Part shown: positions 1 through 12,362 of the stretch, in pieces
How the letters are laid out: the number at the start of each line of letters is the position of its first letter
How positions within the stretch are numbered: position 1 is the first letter of the stretch
DNA from: Buxus sempervirens
Lineage: Eukaryota > Streptophyta > Magnoliopsida > Buxales > Buxaceae
DNA: 64,000 nucleotides
Assembly: GCA_947561395.2 (NCBI GenBank)
Contig: OX387185.1
Location: 46,758,602-46,822,601, forward strand
Reading direction: 5' to 3'
Made by a program: the position numbers and the translations under genes
Notes under the pieces: model-generated
Databases searched by the model: none
What the model saw: only the letters and a program-made list of their open reading frames with translations
What the model was told of the DNA's origin: nothing

Positions 1-1854
1 CTGTAGAGGCTTCATAGTCTCAGACAATGTTTTCTGTTTTCCTTTTTCTTTTTTAATTTTATTCACTATTCCTTGATGGCATTATGTAAATTCATGAAAT
101 CCACAAACGTAAAGATATGATGCTCTTGTACCCCAAAAGGGCAGGTGGGAACTTTCTTGCTTTTAGGATAGGGGTTGGTTGACCGCCCTTTTGCGTTTGT
201 TGAGGGATCCCAATAGTGTTCCTGCTGTTGCTGAAGTAAATAACCGAATGTATGTTTTTATATTAGGGGACAGATAAAATTTCCCAGTTTATCCTGACAC
301 TTAATAATCTTTTTCCATATTCAAAAACATGCTCTATTAACATGTGGCATAAAAAAGTTGTTTTCCATTAATTTTAGAGAATTTCTGTGGTCATAAGGTG
401 AGCTGCGACCCGTGAGTATGCTGGATTCTTCATCAACCAAAGCAGGTCAGATATGTATTGGTTGGCTCAACAATCATTCTGTTTGACAACCTCGTGTCAT
501 GAAAACCAAATCTTACACAGATTGCTAAGTTCACAGCATTGCTTTAGGAGTGAGGTGAACAATCCTTGTACTATTCAGATGGTGCAAAATAGTATCTCAA
601 GGATCTGGTTTTAGGAGATCAAAGATCACCTTTTTGAGAATTTTTAGATTTACATCATGTATATGCTGGAGTTTCACAGTTATTAAGTCTCTAGTCACTA
701 AGAAAACTTAATAAAATAAAATAAAAATATCTTGATGGATGCAGAGGAATTCTCTGAAGCTATATTGGAATCATCAAACTCCAGTGAGAATTCTGAAAGA
801 ATATCTCTTGAAAAGAAATAAAAAATAAAACATAATTCAAATCATCTTAATAGGTTTGAGAAGAGTTTGGTGCAACCTACTGAGCTATTTCAAGTTGTGG
901 AGTCCTGGGGACTAAGTAAAAGGACAGTCCATAGGAAGGTGATATGGGGAATGACACCAGCAGCAATCATGTGGGCTTTATAGAAAGAGAGAAATAAGAG
1001 GATTTTTAAGGATAAACCTAGCCCTCAAAGAGCCGTTCTTCATTCAATGATCAGATGCCTGCTTTTTGGTCATCTACCATGGAATCATGTAAAAATTTGG
1101 ACTTTCCAGAAGTAATTTAACTTTGTTAAATATTACCAATCAAAAAATTTAACTTTGTTAAATATTGATGTCCTGTGAAGGGTGTTAGTCTGATTTTACC
1201 CCTCTGTACACTGATCTTGTACATGAGCTGTTCTCTTTTTATGTGGGCATTTGCCTCCTCTTTTTTTTTTTTTTTTTGAAGATTAATGAATATGTGATAT
1301 TAAAAGGGGAAAAAGAATTTACAAGGTTGCCTCAAAAGAGTAAGAACGAGAAAACGAAAACAAAGAAAAGATATAAGGATACAACTAATTAAAGCCCCCT
1401 ATTATCATCCACATGGGAATTTGCCTTCTCTTAATATATCCTTCTTATTACTGACCAAAATTAATAAATAGATTTCTGTAATCATGCGATAGAATAGCTA
1501 GTGATTTTATCAGCTGCATATATCAAGCCTTGAGATGATATTTATTTTTATTAATCATTTCCACCACACTAGCAAAACAGGTCTTCTTGACCTGAACGTA
1601 GCACATCTCAATAATTAGTATCTTATTTTCTATGATTGGCATTACAGGTATGGATATCTCAATCCAAAATGTTTGCCTATATATGCTGGAGCAGACTTAA
1701 TTTTGTAGACATGACGTTTTATGTTTTAGTTTTAAGTATTCTCAAATTATAGTATACCCTCATCGTAGATTTACTTAATGATGTGTAACCAGCTCAGAAA
1801 TCCTGAACTGCAGCTATGTGGTTTATTATCTAAATTCGGATTACTTCATGGCAG
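1..1854 (+). other. Upstream intron of the kinase gene
   Basis: No coding exon of the kinase is visible here. The expected preceding ankyrin exon (a helix-turn-helix repeat before PLADAEG) was not found, so this is probably one long intron that continues out of the window. It holds an L1-like relic at about 870-1130 and a T tract near 1260. Confidence 0.6.
870..1130 (+). mobile_element. Degenerate L1-type LINE fragment
   Basis: Conceptual translation gives ESWGLSKRTVHRKVIWG, then PAAIMWAL, a stop, then KERNKRIFKDKPS. This matches the stretch after the zf-RVT region of plant L1 ORF2 proteins, where W-x-ERN-xRIF is characteristic. Stops interrupt it and no ends are recognisable. It lies in the kinase intron, in the sense orientation. 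Confidence 0.6.
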
Positions 1855-4800
1855 CCCCTAGCTGATGCAGAAGGAGCCAAAAAACATAGCATGATCGAGC
1901 TGTTGAAATCATATGGTGGCTTGTCTTTTGTAAGTTCAATACTTCCCATCACATTTTACATAATGAAATCTTCTTTCTTGAAATTATGGATTGTCTCTTG
2001 GCATTCTGTTTTCTTCATAATGCACTTGATAATCCTGTGAGCACTGGTGGCTTATTTACTAACCACGTAATTGGAATTTATTCCAGATTTTCTATCATCT
2101 ATTATTGTATATAGGATATAGCATAGTGTTTCTAGGTCAGTATCATTTGGATGCAATGATCTAAAATTGGTTGTTTATAAACTACTATGTATATAGTAAT
2201 TTAAAACATAGACAGAATGAAAAAAGGAAAATAAAGGCTTAAATGTGAATTTCTGATTGTTGGTTATGATCAATATTTCTGGATCAAACATAAATAATAA
2301 TTAACTTTTCATATCTTGTGTTATGGGGATAATAAACCTATTCTGCATAGAACTTGAGTAAAGAATCCTGTCCCTCTTTTCAAGGAAATAAATGTTCTCA
2401 CAAGTTTGCTCGTACAGCTGCTGTATTTTTAGCAATTGACTATGATAAAATGTTACCATGAGCACTACAAAATCATCATTTCTTTCTAGGGAATGCACCT
2501 GTGTGTTTTGCTAGCTTTGATCTATATTAATCTGGAGGTAAGACATTGATGACTAGTTTGGGATTCAATTATTGGGAGCAAAAAGATTGAAGAAAACATG
2601 CAACTGATCTGCTGTTCAAGAGGAAACTTCAATCATGGCTAGTGTCTCTACAAGTTTCAAATGGTGGATACAGAAGTTGTCATCTAAGGCTTGGCAAAGG
2701 TGAAACTTTTTGATAGTAACATAAGAAAGAAAATATTAATGAAACGAGGAAAGCAGAGAAAAGGTAAAACTTCTTGGTAGTAACACAAGAAAGAAAATAT
2801 TAATGAATCCAAAAATAAGCGCACAAAAGGAAGACAGAGGTTTGTTGAAATAAAATGTATGACGTATATTGAATGAGGTAAGAAATAAAGTAATGGGGAA
2901 TTGTATCTTGGATCATGTTAAATAGCAATGGTCAAATTATCTCAATAAAGGATGAAGAGACAGGAAAAGTTGGGGAATATTTTCAAAGTTTGATGAATTA
3001 GGATTTCATAAGATCACAAGAGGTGGAAATATTAACTTCAGGAAACCTTAAGAACATAACTATTTTTGTAAACTTAAGATGACCTAACCAAAAGGAGCTC
3101 CATTTGGATGATGATTGAAAGGCCTTAGGAGCTACATAGTATTATAGCCGTTATGGAAATTCATGGTGTGGTTATCACTGGTTTTGATGGAGTCATCTCC
3201 ATCCGGTTGATTTGAGACATGTGGATGGTCACCATTTAATTAATCAAAGTTAATCCGAAGTTTGGGTATGGAGGTTTGGTTAAGGAGGGTGAAGTACTCA
3301 GTCTCTTCTGGTTTCAAATAGGGTGTCTACACACGGGAAGACTTGTGTATTGGTTGGTTAATATTTTTTGGTGAAATTGTGAAGCAAGGATAACTTTTTA
3401 TGCTAAAGAAGAAGCATGGCATAACAAAAAAGAGTGCCCAAAGCTTCAGCAATTATCTTAGAATAAAACTTAGTGAGTTTTTCTATGAAATTATAAGAAA
3501 AAATAGAGCTGTGAAATTATTCTGGGAGGGTATATATGTAAGTGAGTTGGTAAACGAGTATTTTACAAAAGAGCCAACAAGGAATTCTTTTTGCTTGAGA
3601 ATTGAAGAAAAAGTAGGAAGAGTAAATAATTCATTATATGGTCTTCATTTATTAGAAAAATCATGGCATAGAGTTCCTCATGAGTTTTTGCTAGATGGTG
3701 GTGCAGAGAAAAATTGAAATATTATGTTATTATGATCTATGTTATGTGGAATTATGTACTAGTGTGACACAATTATGTGTCTATCTATTGGATATTTTGA
3801 TTCCTGTATTATACGAACATGGCGACTTGGCAAAGAATGGTCATGGGGAGTGGGTCATTTCATTTAAACAAATTGTAAAGAATAGTTACGTGATTCTAGT
3901 TTAATAGAATTTTCATTTTTCATTAGTATTTTGAGATTTTAAATGTATTTTTCTTAAGGTAATTTTTTTTAAAATCACTATACAGCTACTCGACCTGTTA
4001 TAATGTATGAGGCAAAATTCTGAGTAACAAAGAAGTAGGCATGTTCATATGATAAATGTTGAAGAGATGAAGATTTTAAGACGGATGCAGGAAAAGACCA
4101 GGAAAATAATGTAATAATAGAATGTATCCATGTGTCTAGGAGTAGCTCAAATAGGAGATAATATTAAGAAAGTTGGTTAAGATGGTTTAGGCATTTAAAA
4201 CATAAACCTGATTGGGCATCTATAAGAAGTGCAAAGAGGCATATTTGGATGGACCTTGATGGATATAATTGAAGGACATGGATGGAGTGGGTCAGAAATT
4301 GTTCAAATACACAATTTTAGTGAAGATATGGTTGACAGAACAAGATTTGTGTTGCCAAACTTACTGGGATGAGTAATTGTTGGTTTCTTATAGTTGAGTC
4401 TACGCGGTATCTAAATTTATAGCATGTATGAAATAAAAGTTTTCTTAATTTGAAGATTTCATACTACTTGTTTTTAATTGGAAATTATTATGAAAGGCTG
4501 TTATACATGCCACCTTCTTTCTAGTCTACAGATGCCAATTTACTTTCATTTTTTCATTGGATAGTGAATGATGGGGATATCTCTTTGGCTGCCTTTTATA
4601 GACATTTCTACATGATTGAACAACATTGAGGTGAATAAGAAATCTAACTTCTTATTAAAAAAAAGAAAAAATCTAACTTTGGACATTGTGAAAGGGTCAG
4701 TTAACCTTGATTTTCTTGCCTTTTACTTTTAATTTTACTCATGTTTTGGATTTACGGCAAATTTAATATCTCGTGGCAACTTAGTCCAGCCCATTTAATC

Positions 4801-7800
4801 CTCTTTTTTCTTTCTTTTTTTCCTTTGTAGAATTAAACTTCACAATGCCTGGTAGATTTACTTGAACCTCCATCATTTTGTCTTCCTTTATGTGTGTTTG
4901 TGTGTGTGTGTGTGTTTTGTGTTTGTATGTCTTCTTGCTGTCTTTTTATGCTAATGTATCTTCTTGATATCCGTTTGATGCCAATAATTATATATCATAC
5001 TCCTCCAATAAAATGCTGATATTTAAATATTCTGACATTAAACTTCAAGTACTTTAGTTTTGGGGCATAAGTTTGAGTTTGTCCGTTGCAGGGTCAAAAT
5101 GGCAGCCATTTCGAACCAAAGCCTGTTCCACCCCCTCTCCCAAAGAAATGTGACTGGGAAGTTGATCCATCTGAGCTGGACTTTTCAAATTCAAATATGA
5201 TTGGAAAGGTGGGACTTACTTATCCATATGTGTTGATGTACTGAAGATTATATGGTGCATGATTCGATTAATTCTATCCATGAAAAGATTATAACTAAGT
5301 CTATCAAGATTCAATGAAGTGGCTTACTGATGCGGGGTTATGATAATTTAGTTATCTGAATCTTAATGATTATGATCAAGCATTCTTTGGATATGATAGC
5401 TAGGATTTCTACATTTAGTCACCTGCTCTTCTGAATGAGAGCTGCGTAATTGCACAAATATTTTATTGATAACGGTGAAAACTTTATAAAAATCAAACTG
5501 AAATGGTCATGCAAACACAAAGAAGGCAAAGGCAGCAAAAAGGAAAAAAAGGTAAGGGGAAAAAGAACCAACCCCACTCCCCTGACTGTCCACCTTGTAA
5601 AGCAAAGAAACACTGGTATGCATAGACTTGATCTATGCTCCACTGGTGGGAGGGAGAATGCAATTTAGAGAATGCCATCTTTAGATGCAATGATCTCATC
5701 AATCTCTTAATGCACTCAAGCCACAAAAAATGCTAGATGGGCATTTTCCCAATAGATACTGGCTTCAAATGTCCTTCCACTTCCACCTTTTTATTGTCAA
5801 TCCTAAGAGCCTTTTGGAGTTCTACAGGAAGCATAAAAGCCTCGTTTTTGCTGGTTTTCTATCCTTAGCTCCAATTACGTATTCATGGTTTATTCTATGT
5901 GGTTCTGGAAAACCAATTTTTTTAAATTTCTAATAAATATTTATTAATAGAGAAAGAATATACAGGTATTGTGACTGATCCTAAGATCAGTCTCAAGCAG
6001 CAAAATAGAAAACTAAAAACTGTCTAATATACAAGTGCGATTTCCAGCATTCTGCCCACTGATTCTACAGCTCTTTCATTGCTGTAATACCATTAAAAAA
6101 AAGAACTCTTGCTTTCCATTTCCTGCCTTTGCCAACTTACCTGCCACATCATTGGCTATGCAGGGTACTTGGGTGAAAGAAGCATTCAACTCTCTAGCTA
6201 CCAATTTAGCTTGACATAACCAATTTATCAAGTTGCTGAGAACAAGTTTCCTCCCCACTCATCCATCTTACAATGGTTACTGAATCTCTTTCCGCCTCCA
6301 AATTCCTAAAACTATTCTTAGAAGCCTCTGTCAAACGTATCAACAATGGTAACATTTCTGCATGAGTGGAATTCACCCTCCCTATTGGACTATGGTAAGC
6401 ATGAATCGCCAGCCCTTCATGGTTTTTAAAGACCCCTCTGACTCTAATATGGCTGGGTTTCCGGAAGAATGTCCATTGAAGTTAAGCTTGACTTTCCCTT
6501 CTTCTTGTGGTTTCCACCGCACCTTAATCATGGTGTGCTTTGGTGAAGAAAAGCAAACCTCTTTTGAGTTTCTTATCATATCTGTTACTGATACACCTTT
6601 GAAGCCCTCATAGCCTACTAACCAAGAAGATTTTGCCACCACTATGCTTCCAATTACTGCTCCTATTCGACGATTCTTTTGTTCTTCTCCATCCATATGT
6701 GCCACAATATGGCATGATTGGTACGCTGTAAATGATGTGTCCCCTCCCCAAGGCCAATGCATCTCCATTAACTACACAACTCCCTAAGACTCCCTAAGTG
6801 TATCACCCAACATATTCTTACCTGTGATAAGAGTTTATTCCAAATGTCTCTCACTATCATACAATGGATAAAGATGTGATATACAGTTTCACTTTGAGAC
6901 ATGCAAAGCATACACACATTAGGAGATAGCATGACCTGCTTCCTTCTATTTTGGAGGTGATCAGTTGTGTTGATTTTGTTCATTAATTCCATCCACATGA
7001 AGGCGTTAATTTTTTGTGGGAGAGCAGGTTTCCATAAGGCATATGGAGCAAGAGGGTCATTTTTGTCATCTCAATACAAACTGAGGAAAGATTGACATGA
7101 GGACCTCGGAAAGATCTGGACTACAAATGTGCTTGTCTAGACAATTGTGTATCAATAAAGAAATGTTGGAGTCTATCAAAGAAAAGAAGCTAACTCCAAT
7201 AATTCTAGAAAATTTTTCAATGATGATGTCCCTGATTGCTTGATCAATCATCAAAGTTTAGCTCGATTTTCTCGTCAGGAGGATGTAAGTCCAGTTTAAT
7301 CTGATTAGCTGAAGGATGGAACAAAAAAAAGCCAGTTTGCCACTGATATTAGTGAGGAGTACACCTCTGAACTCCTTAGCTTTAATGTCCAATTGGGTAC
7401 CATGACCATAACCTTCTTTCTGATTGTACAGGTAGCCAAGAATCTATTATGAAGAATTATCTAATTTCATTTATCCCATACCGTCTACATAATTGTATGG
7501 CATAGGTATTTGCACAAGATTTACACCTGGACCGGAAACCTATCGGATCCCATTACCTAGGCATTTCACAATCACCTTCAGGCAGCTGCAAGAAAGAACA
7601 TCAAATGAATCCAGTGACATCTTGCTTGGCTTACAAACTCCCCTTTGTAGAAATCATATGAACGATATGCATGGTTTGTAATAATAGGTGCCTTTGCACT
7701 AAATGTTTTGAGTTCTTGTAGCCTTTATGTGGTTACTTGTGACCATTCTGCCTACTCCTGTTACCTTCATATTTGCTAATTTAACATGCAAATCAGACTT

Positions 7801-10800
7801 GCTTCTCAGATTCCATTTGGCAAATAAAGCTCCAAATTCATGCTCTTTCTTCTGAAGTATATTTCTTTTCAATGTTTTTTGTGTTATTCATGCCATTTCA
7901 CATGTGGCTTACAGCTAACTATATGCTATTTCTTTTGGTTAAGCCATTTACAACATCTGTTTCCTGACCATAGCTAATTCTATCAGGGGTCTTTCGGTGA
8001 GATTTTAAAAGCCTGTTGGCGTGGAACTCCGGTGGCTGTCAAACGAATTCTTCCATCTCTTTCAGATGATAGATTGGTGATGTAAGACTTCATATTCCTT
8101 ACATTTTGTTCCTACGAGGTCATGATATTTGATTCTGAAAGTATATGAATTATGTATGTAAATGTATGATTAAAACTAATTTTCCAAGTAGAGTTCTACT
8201 GCATGGATTATTGGATCGATTTCTTGAATTCCATTCAATTGACTTTTTAATTGATTTATTCTATGCTCAGCTTATTGTCACAAAATAAAGTATAAGCTAT
8301 CCTCAAGGGCATGGCCTTCTCATAATCCCAAACGCCATCCCAAATGGTTGTCTGTTGACCCTAAAGAGCGTTTTCATGATTAGCATCTGAAGTCTTTTCA
8401 TAGGCCTTCACAAGGAATTTTTTTTTTCTTTTTTAATAATAAAGTAATGGTTGTTGTATAATATACCCAATTTTGCCTGTTCACAGATATTCTGATTCCT
8501 TAGTATCTTCTCTCCTGATTCAGCCAAGACTTCAGGCATGAGGTCAATTTGCTAGTGAAGCTGCGCCACCCCAATATTGTTCAATTCCTTGGAGCTGTCA
8601 CCGAGAAGAAGCCTCTTATGTTAATCACCGAGTACCTACGAGGGGTAATCAATATGCTTCAATGATATCCAATGCCAAATGTTAGGGACTTATGTTTTTA
8701 ATAGTTGCATTTGTTTTAGGGTGATCTCCATCAGTATCTAAAGGAGAAGGGTTCACTCAACCCATCAACAGCAATTAACTTTGCATTGGACATTGCCAGG
8801 TAATTTACAATAGGAGATTCTTGATGCTTTTAGTCAGTTTTATCCTTTTTATAAGTAAAACGCATTTCTATTCAGTTTTCATACTACATTATTACTTCCA
8901 TATGAAGAAAAATCATGAAAGAAGATAGGAAAACCTAGGAACTTACAAGGAAAGAAAATTAGGAAAAGAAGATTATCATATTCTTTAATTTATTTAGATC
9001 CTAAGATTAATTGTATTGTTGGACCATCTTCCTTAAACTCAATTTTGAAAATAGAACTAAGCTCTTATTTTTAACTTCGAATCAAATTTGGTACTTAATG
9101 TCTAAGCTAAATTTGATTTTTGTGTTCTTATGTGGCCAGGGGCATGGCATATCTTCACAATGAGCCAAATGTCATAATCCACCGAGATCTAAAGCCAAGG
9201 TAAGGGTTATTTATATTTGTGGGATTTTAATATATGAAGGTCATCTTCTATTTTTAGATTTTAATGGCTTAATTCATATATTTAAATTTGTTGATGTGGG
9301 TGTCATGTTGTAAATGGAAGAAGCTTAGCCATTAAGCATGCTTTTGCAGCTTTCAAAAATTTGTTCCTTGTTTTCCTCCCAAATTTTGAGAGTATCTGCT
9401 GATATATAACTAGTGGTACAACTCGGATCAGTTTGGTCTGGGTTGACATCAACCAAACAAATGTTATTGACAGTCAATCCAAAATCAAACCAACCCCAAA
9501 GGGTGGCTTTGCCAACCTGAAAAGCAAACCAAACTTAAATGAAAACCCCAAATTCGAATCAGCCAAACCCAAATTATGAATTTGGTTCAGTTTGGATCGA
9601 TTTAAGTAAAACAAGTTTCTCTACAAGAATTAAGCAATTCTAATTTGCATCATGACTATTGTTTATTAGCAGTATATGCTATAGTATATTGTATATCATA
9701 TGATATATATCAATTGGGTTCAGTCCTGCTTAGAAAAACAAGTCTGTAAGTCAGGTTTCAGTTTACTTCATTTTAACCAAGACTTTAACCCAGAACTGAA
9801 CCGATCAAATTTGGTTAGTGTTTTTTGGAACCAAAATCAAACCAAATATGTAATAATTCAACCTAATCAGTCTGGGTCCAACCAACCCAAATTTCAGCTG
9901 TACTGATAATCATGCCATGCTTTTATTAGGGATTTGGACTGATTTTGAAAATAAATTTCAGGAATGTACTTTTGGTCAACTCCAATGCAGATCATTTGAA
10001 GGTTGGAGACTTTGGATTAAGCAAGCTTATCAAGGTTCAGAATACTCACGATGTGTATAAAATGACTGGAGAGACTGGAAGCTGTGAGTTTGTTTGCTTG
10101 TTTTCTTTAAAATTCGTTTATAGGATCAGTTTTTCGTCTATTTGAAAATTTTCTTGTTAATCATATTTTACCATGAACAAATCAAAAGACCGCTACATGG
10201 CTCCTGAAGTCTTCAAGCATCGGAAATATGATAAGAAGGTTGATGTTTTCTCTTTCGCAATGATATTGTACGAGGTAATCTCAATTTTTCATGAAATTGG
10301 AAGCAAGATGTTTTTTATGTTTTTGGAATTTTTTTATTCAGTTTCTAAACATCTGTTGCAGATGCTCGACGGGGACCCACCATTGGCAAACTATGAACCT
10401 TATGAAGCTGCCAAATATGTTGCAGAAGGCCAGAGGCCTATTTTCCGTGCAAGGGGCTACACCACTGAATTGAGAGAGTAAGCCAACACTATCATTTTTC
10501 CCATTTCTCAAGGATTAAATATTGTTGCTTCCTGGGTATGGATCGGCTTTTGGATCAATCAGAAGTTTTCGGTAGATGAGCTCTCTCAAATTGGAAATAA
10601 ATCCATGATAAGTAGACAAGAAGAGATTATTTTTTTATACAAAATCTTTAGATATCATATAATATTGTCATGTTACTGTCCAGATTTTATTGCTAAGATG
10701 CTCTCATTTAGCCACCTTTATGCCATGAAATGCTCTTGATAGCCCTTTTTAGCCTAATTATCAAGGACTATGTTATTCACCTGCCATGGAAATGCGAGAC

Positions 10801-11133
10801 GGTCTTTTTACTTACAGATACAAATACACAGATGTGCCTATTAATTTTTTTATGTAATGCCTTGAGACTGCTTTTAATAAGCACCAAAATCTCATCCCAT
10901 TAGGTTCATCAACGACTTATTTGATGCATGTTAGTGTTCCCAGTGAGAATTTTGTCTTTGAAGCATGAAAAGGTGGTATTCATTTCGGTTTTGCCTATTG
11001 TTTTAGATTGACGGAGCAGTGCTGGGATGCTGACATGAACAAGAGGCCTTCTTTCTTGGAGATCCTCAAGAAGCTTGAAAAGATCAAGGAAAACCTACCA
11101 ACGGATCATCATTGGCACATATTTAATACGTGA
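1855..11133 (+). CDS. VIK: VIK/ILK-type ankyrin-repeat protein kinase, 5' end outside window
   Basis: Exons read by eye: 1855-1929, 5092-5208, 7987-8081, 8524-8644, 8720-8799, 9140-9199, 9962-10083, 10189-10274, 10362-10477, 11007-11133 (999 nt, in frame, 332 residues plus stop). The first exon encodes the end of the ankyrin block (PLADAEGAKKHSMIELLKSY). A proline-rich linker follows, then a full kinase domain: glycine loop GKGSFGEI, lysine in VAVKR, HRDLKPRNVLL, DFG, YRYMAPE, and a C-terminal tail ending DHHWHIFNT. All catalytic residues are present, so it should be an active RD-type Ser/Thr kinase. The sequence closely resembles Arabidopsis VH1-interacting kinase (At1g14000), which acts with the BRL2/VH1 receptor in vascular patterning and on tonoplast sugar transport. 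The N-terminal ankyrin exons are not in this window. The 3.2-kb and 2.8-kb introns hold dead retrotransposons. The family assignment is firm; the exact orthologue is likely. Confidence 0.9.
2640..4440 (+). mobile_element. Degenerate RTE-clade LINE relic in kinase intron
   Basis: Translated pieces follow the order of an RTE reverse transcriptase. About 2900-3000 resembles the linker before the RT. About 3400-3710 encodes NYLRIKLSEFFYEI and LEKSWHRVPHEFLLDGGAEK (compare the RTE motif LEKAYDRVP). About 3980-4400 encodes ATRPVIMYEAKF, MKILRRMQEKTRK, GVAQIGDNIKKVG and DRTRFVLPNLLG (the family's MKxLRWM, LGVAxIxDK and ADPxLLG blocks). Stops and frameshifts occur throughout, so it is long dead. A local 62-bp tandem duplication lies at about 2699-2820. 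Boundaries are approximate. Confidence 0.7.
5940..7260 (-). mobile_element. Degenerate L1-type LINE 3' portion in kinase intron
   Basis: On the minus strand, 6998-6768 encodes a zf-RVT-like segment (VCMLCMSQSETVYHIFIHC, the C-x2-C...H...C pattern of LINE zinc-binding regions). About 6768-6382 encodes the start of an RNase H domain (WKPQEEGKVKLNF then SSGNP), and 6258-6076 its end (VARELNASFTQVPCIANDVAGKLAKAG). The order is right for the C-terminus of a plant L1 ORF2. The active-site DG is mutated to NG and there are several stops. The element is antisense to the kinase gene. No target duplication was identified. Confidence 0.75.
9410..9905. repeat. Low-complexity AACCAAA/TTTGGTT-rich tract in kinase intron
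   Basis: A run of about 500 bp is dominated by degenerate AACCAAAC and GGTTTGGTTTG words, for example around 9480-9530, 9580-9600 and 9790-9890. Similar tracts occur at 57735-57870 and 59215-59350. Such subterminal word repeats are typical of non-autonomous plant DNA transposons, but I cannot define termini or a target duplication here. Confidence 0.4.
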
Positions 11134-12362
11134 CATCCGAGGGCTCGGATGTGCATTGAGATATATATAGACAATGTCTTCCTCTTCTCTGGCACTCACC
11201 ACCCGTGCTCCATTATGAATGTGCAGATAGGCCCTAAAGAGACTCAAGTGTGCAACTTTGGAAGAGCACCGGATTTTTTTATTTTTGGCCATCATGGACG
11301 TCATAAAAAGAAAAATGTAGGTTAAGTTAGATCCTTTGTTTCCCCAAAATCCTATTTCCAAATATTGGTATTGAGCTTGAAGGAGCAGATCAAAGAGTCG
11401 TGTCCAGGCCTTGGCATGTTTGCACGCCATCTGATTGTAGTCTCTGCTATCCTATTTTTTTCTTGTTGGATTTGTTTCCCTAGACTAGATAAGGGTTTCT
11501 ATATCATCTATGGCTTTGCATTAATGGAAAACTCATTCTGTCCACAAGTCGTCTTTTGTATACCCTAGAATTTGATTTTATTTAAGAGTGCTTCCAAATA
11601 TTTTAGACATTTAGAATTACTGTAGGGAACTATTGGGTACTCTGTATCTGGCTAACTACTACTGTAACTAGATCATGTACTTATGGGAAGCTGATGGCCG
11701 GATGGAGACAAGATCTTCAAAGCTTTTGAGTTTAGAAAAACTTCAAATGTATTAGAGAGAAAAGACAGCTACGCCCTTATATTAATGAAATTTAGTAATC
11801 ATTTATAAGGGCATTACAGACAACAGGGATATGGCTTTTGGAACGCTTCCCAAGGGAGCGCTTCCAGCTTTCCAGCATTGATATTCGTCTCCAAAAGAGG
11901 AGTGCCTGCCAAATTCCCTATTTTCCTTTCAGTTTGCCGTTAAATAAGTAGGAAGTTTTACCAAAACGTCAGATAAACGCCAAATTTCAAGTGAATGCAA
12001 CTTCGGATTTCCCTCTATTTATGTATCCTACAAGACCAGAACCACACCCAAAGGTACTGTAGATGGGATACTTTTCTGATGTCCCGAACTTGAGAGAGAC
12101 AAATATGGCAAGTGGAAGAAAAACATATCAGCTAAACCTGACCCAGAAATTAACCAGACAAGCTAAGCTACAAGAGAAATATATAGCAGATAGTAAGTAA
12201 TAATAACTAATCACATTTTCTTCGTCTCCTGTGAGGATTACCATATCCACACTTTTAATTAGATGCACAGCCAGTTTACCAGATTTCATTCCCCATCAAT
12301 ATGGCCATTTCAAGTATCAGATTATTTATGGAATATTCTCCCCATTATATCGAATATAATTT
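11134..12362. other. Convergent intergenic region: 3' flanks of kinase and pectinesterase
   Basis: No coding sequence is recognised. The first few hundred bases after the kinase stop are probably its 3' UTR, and the right end that of the minus-strand pectinesterase. The minus-strand reading frame at 11095-11430 matches no family I know and looks like chance. Confidence 0.6.
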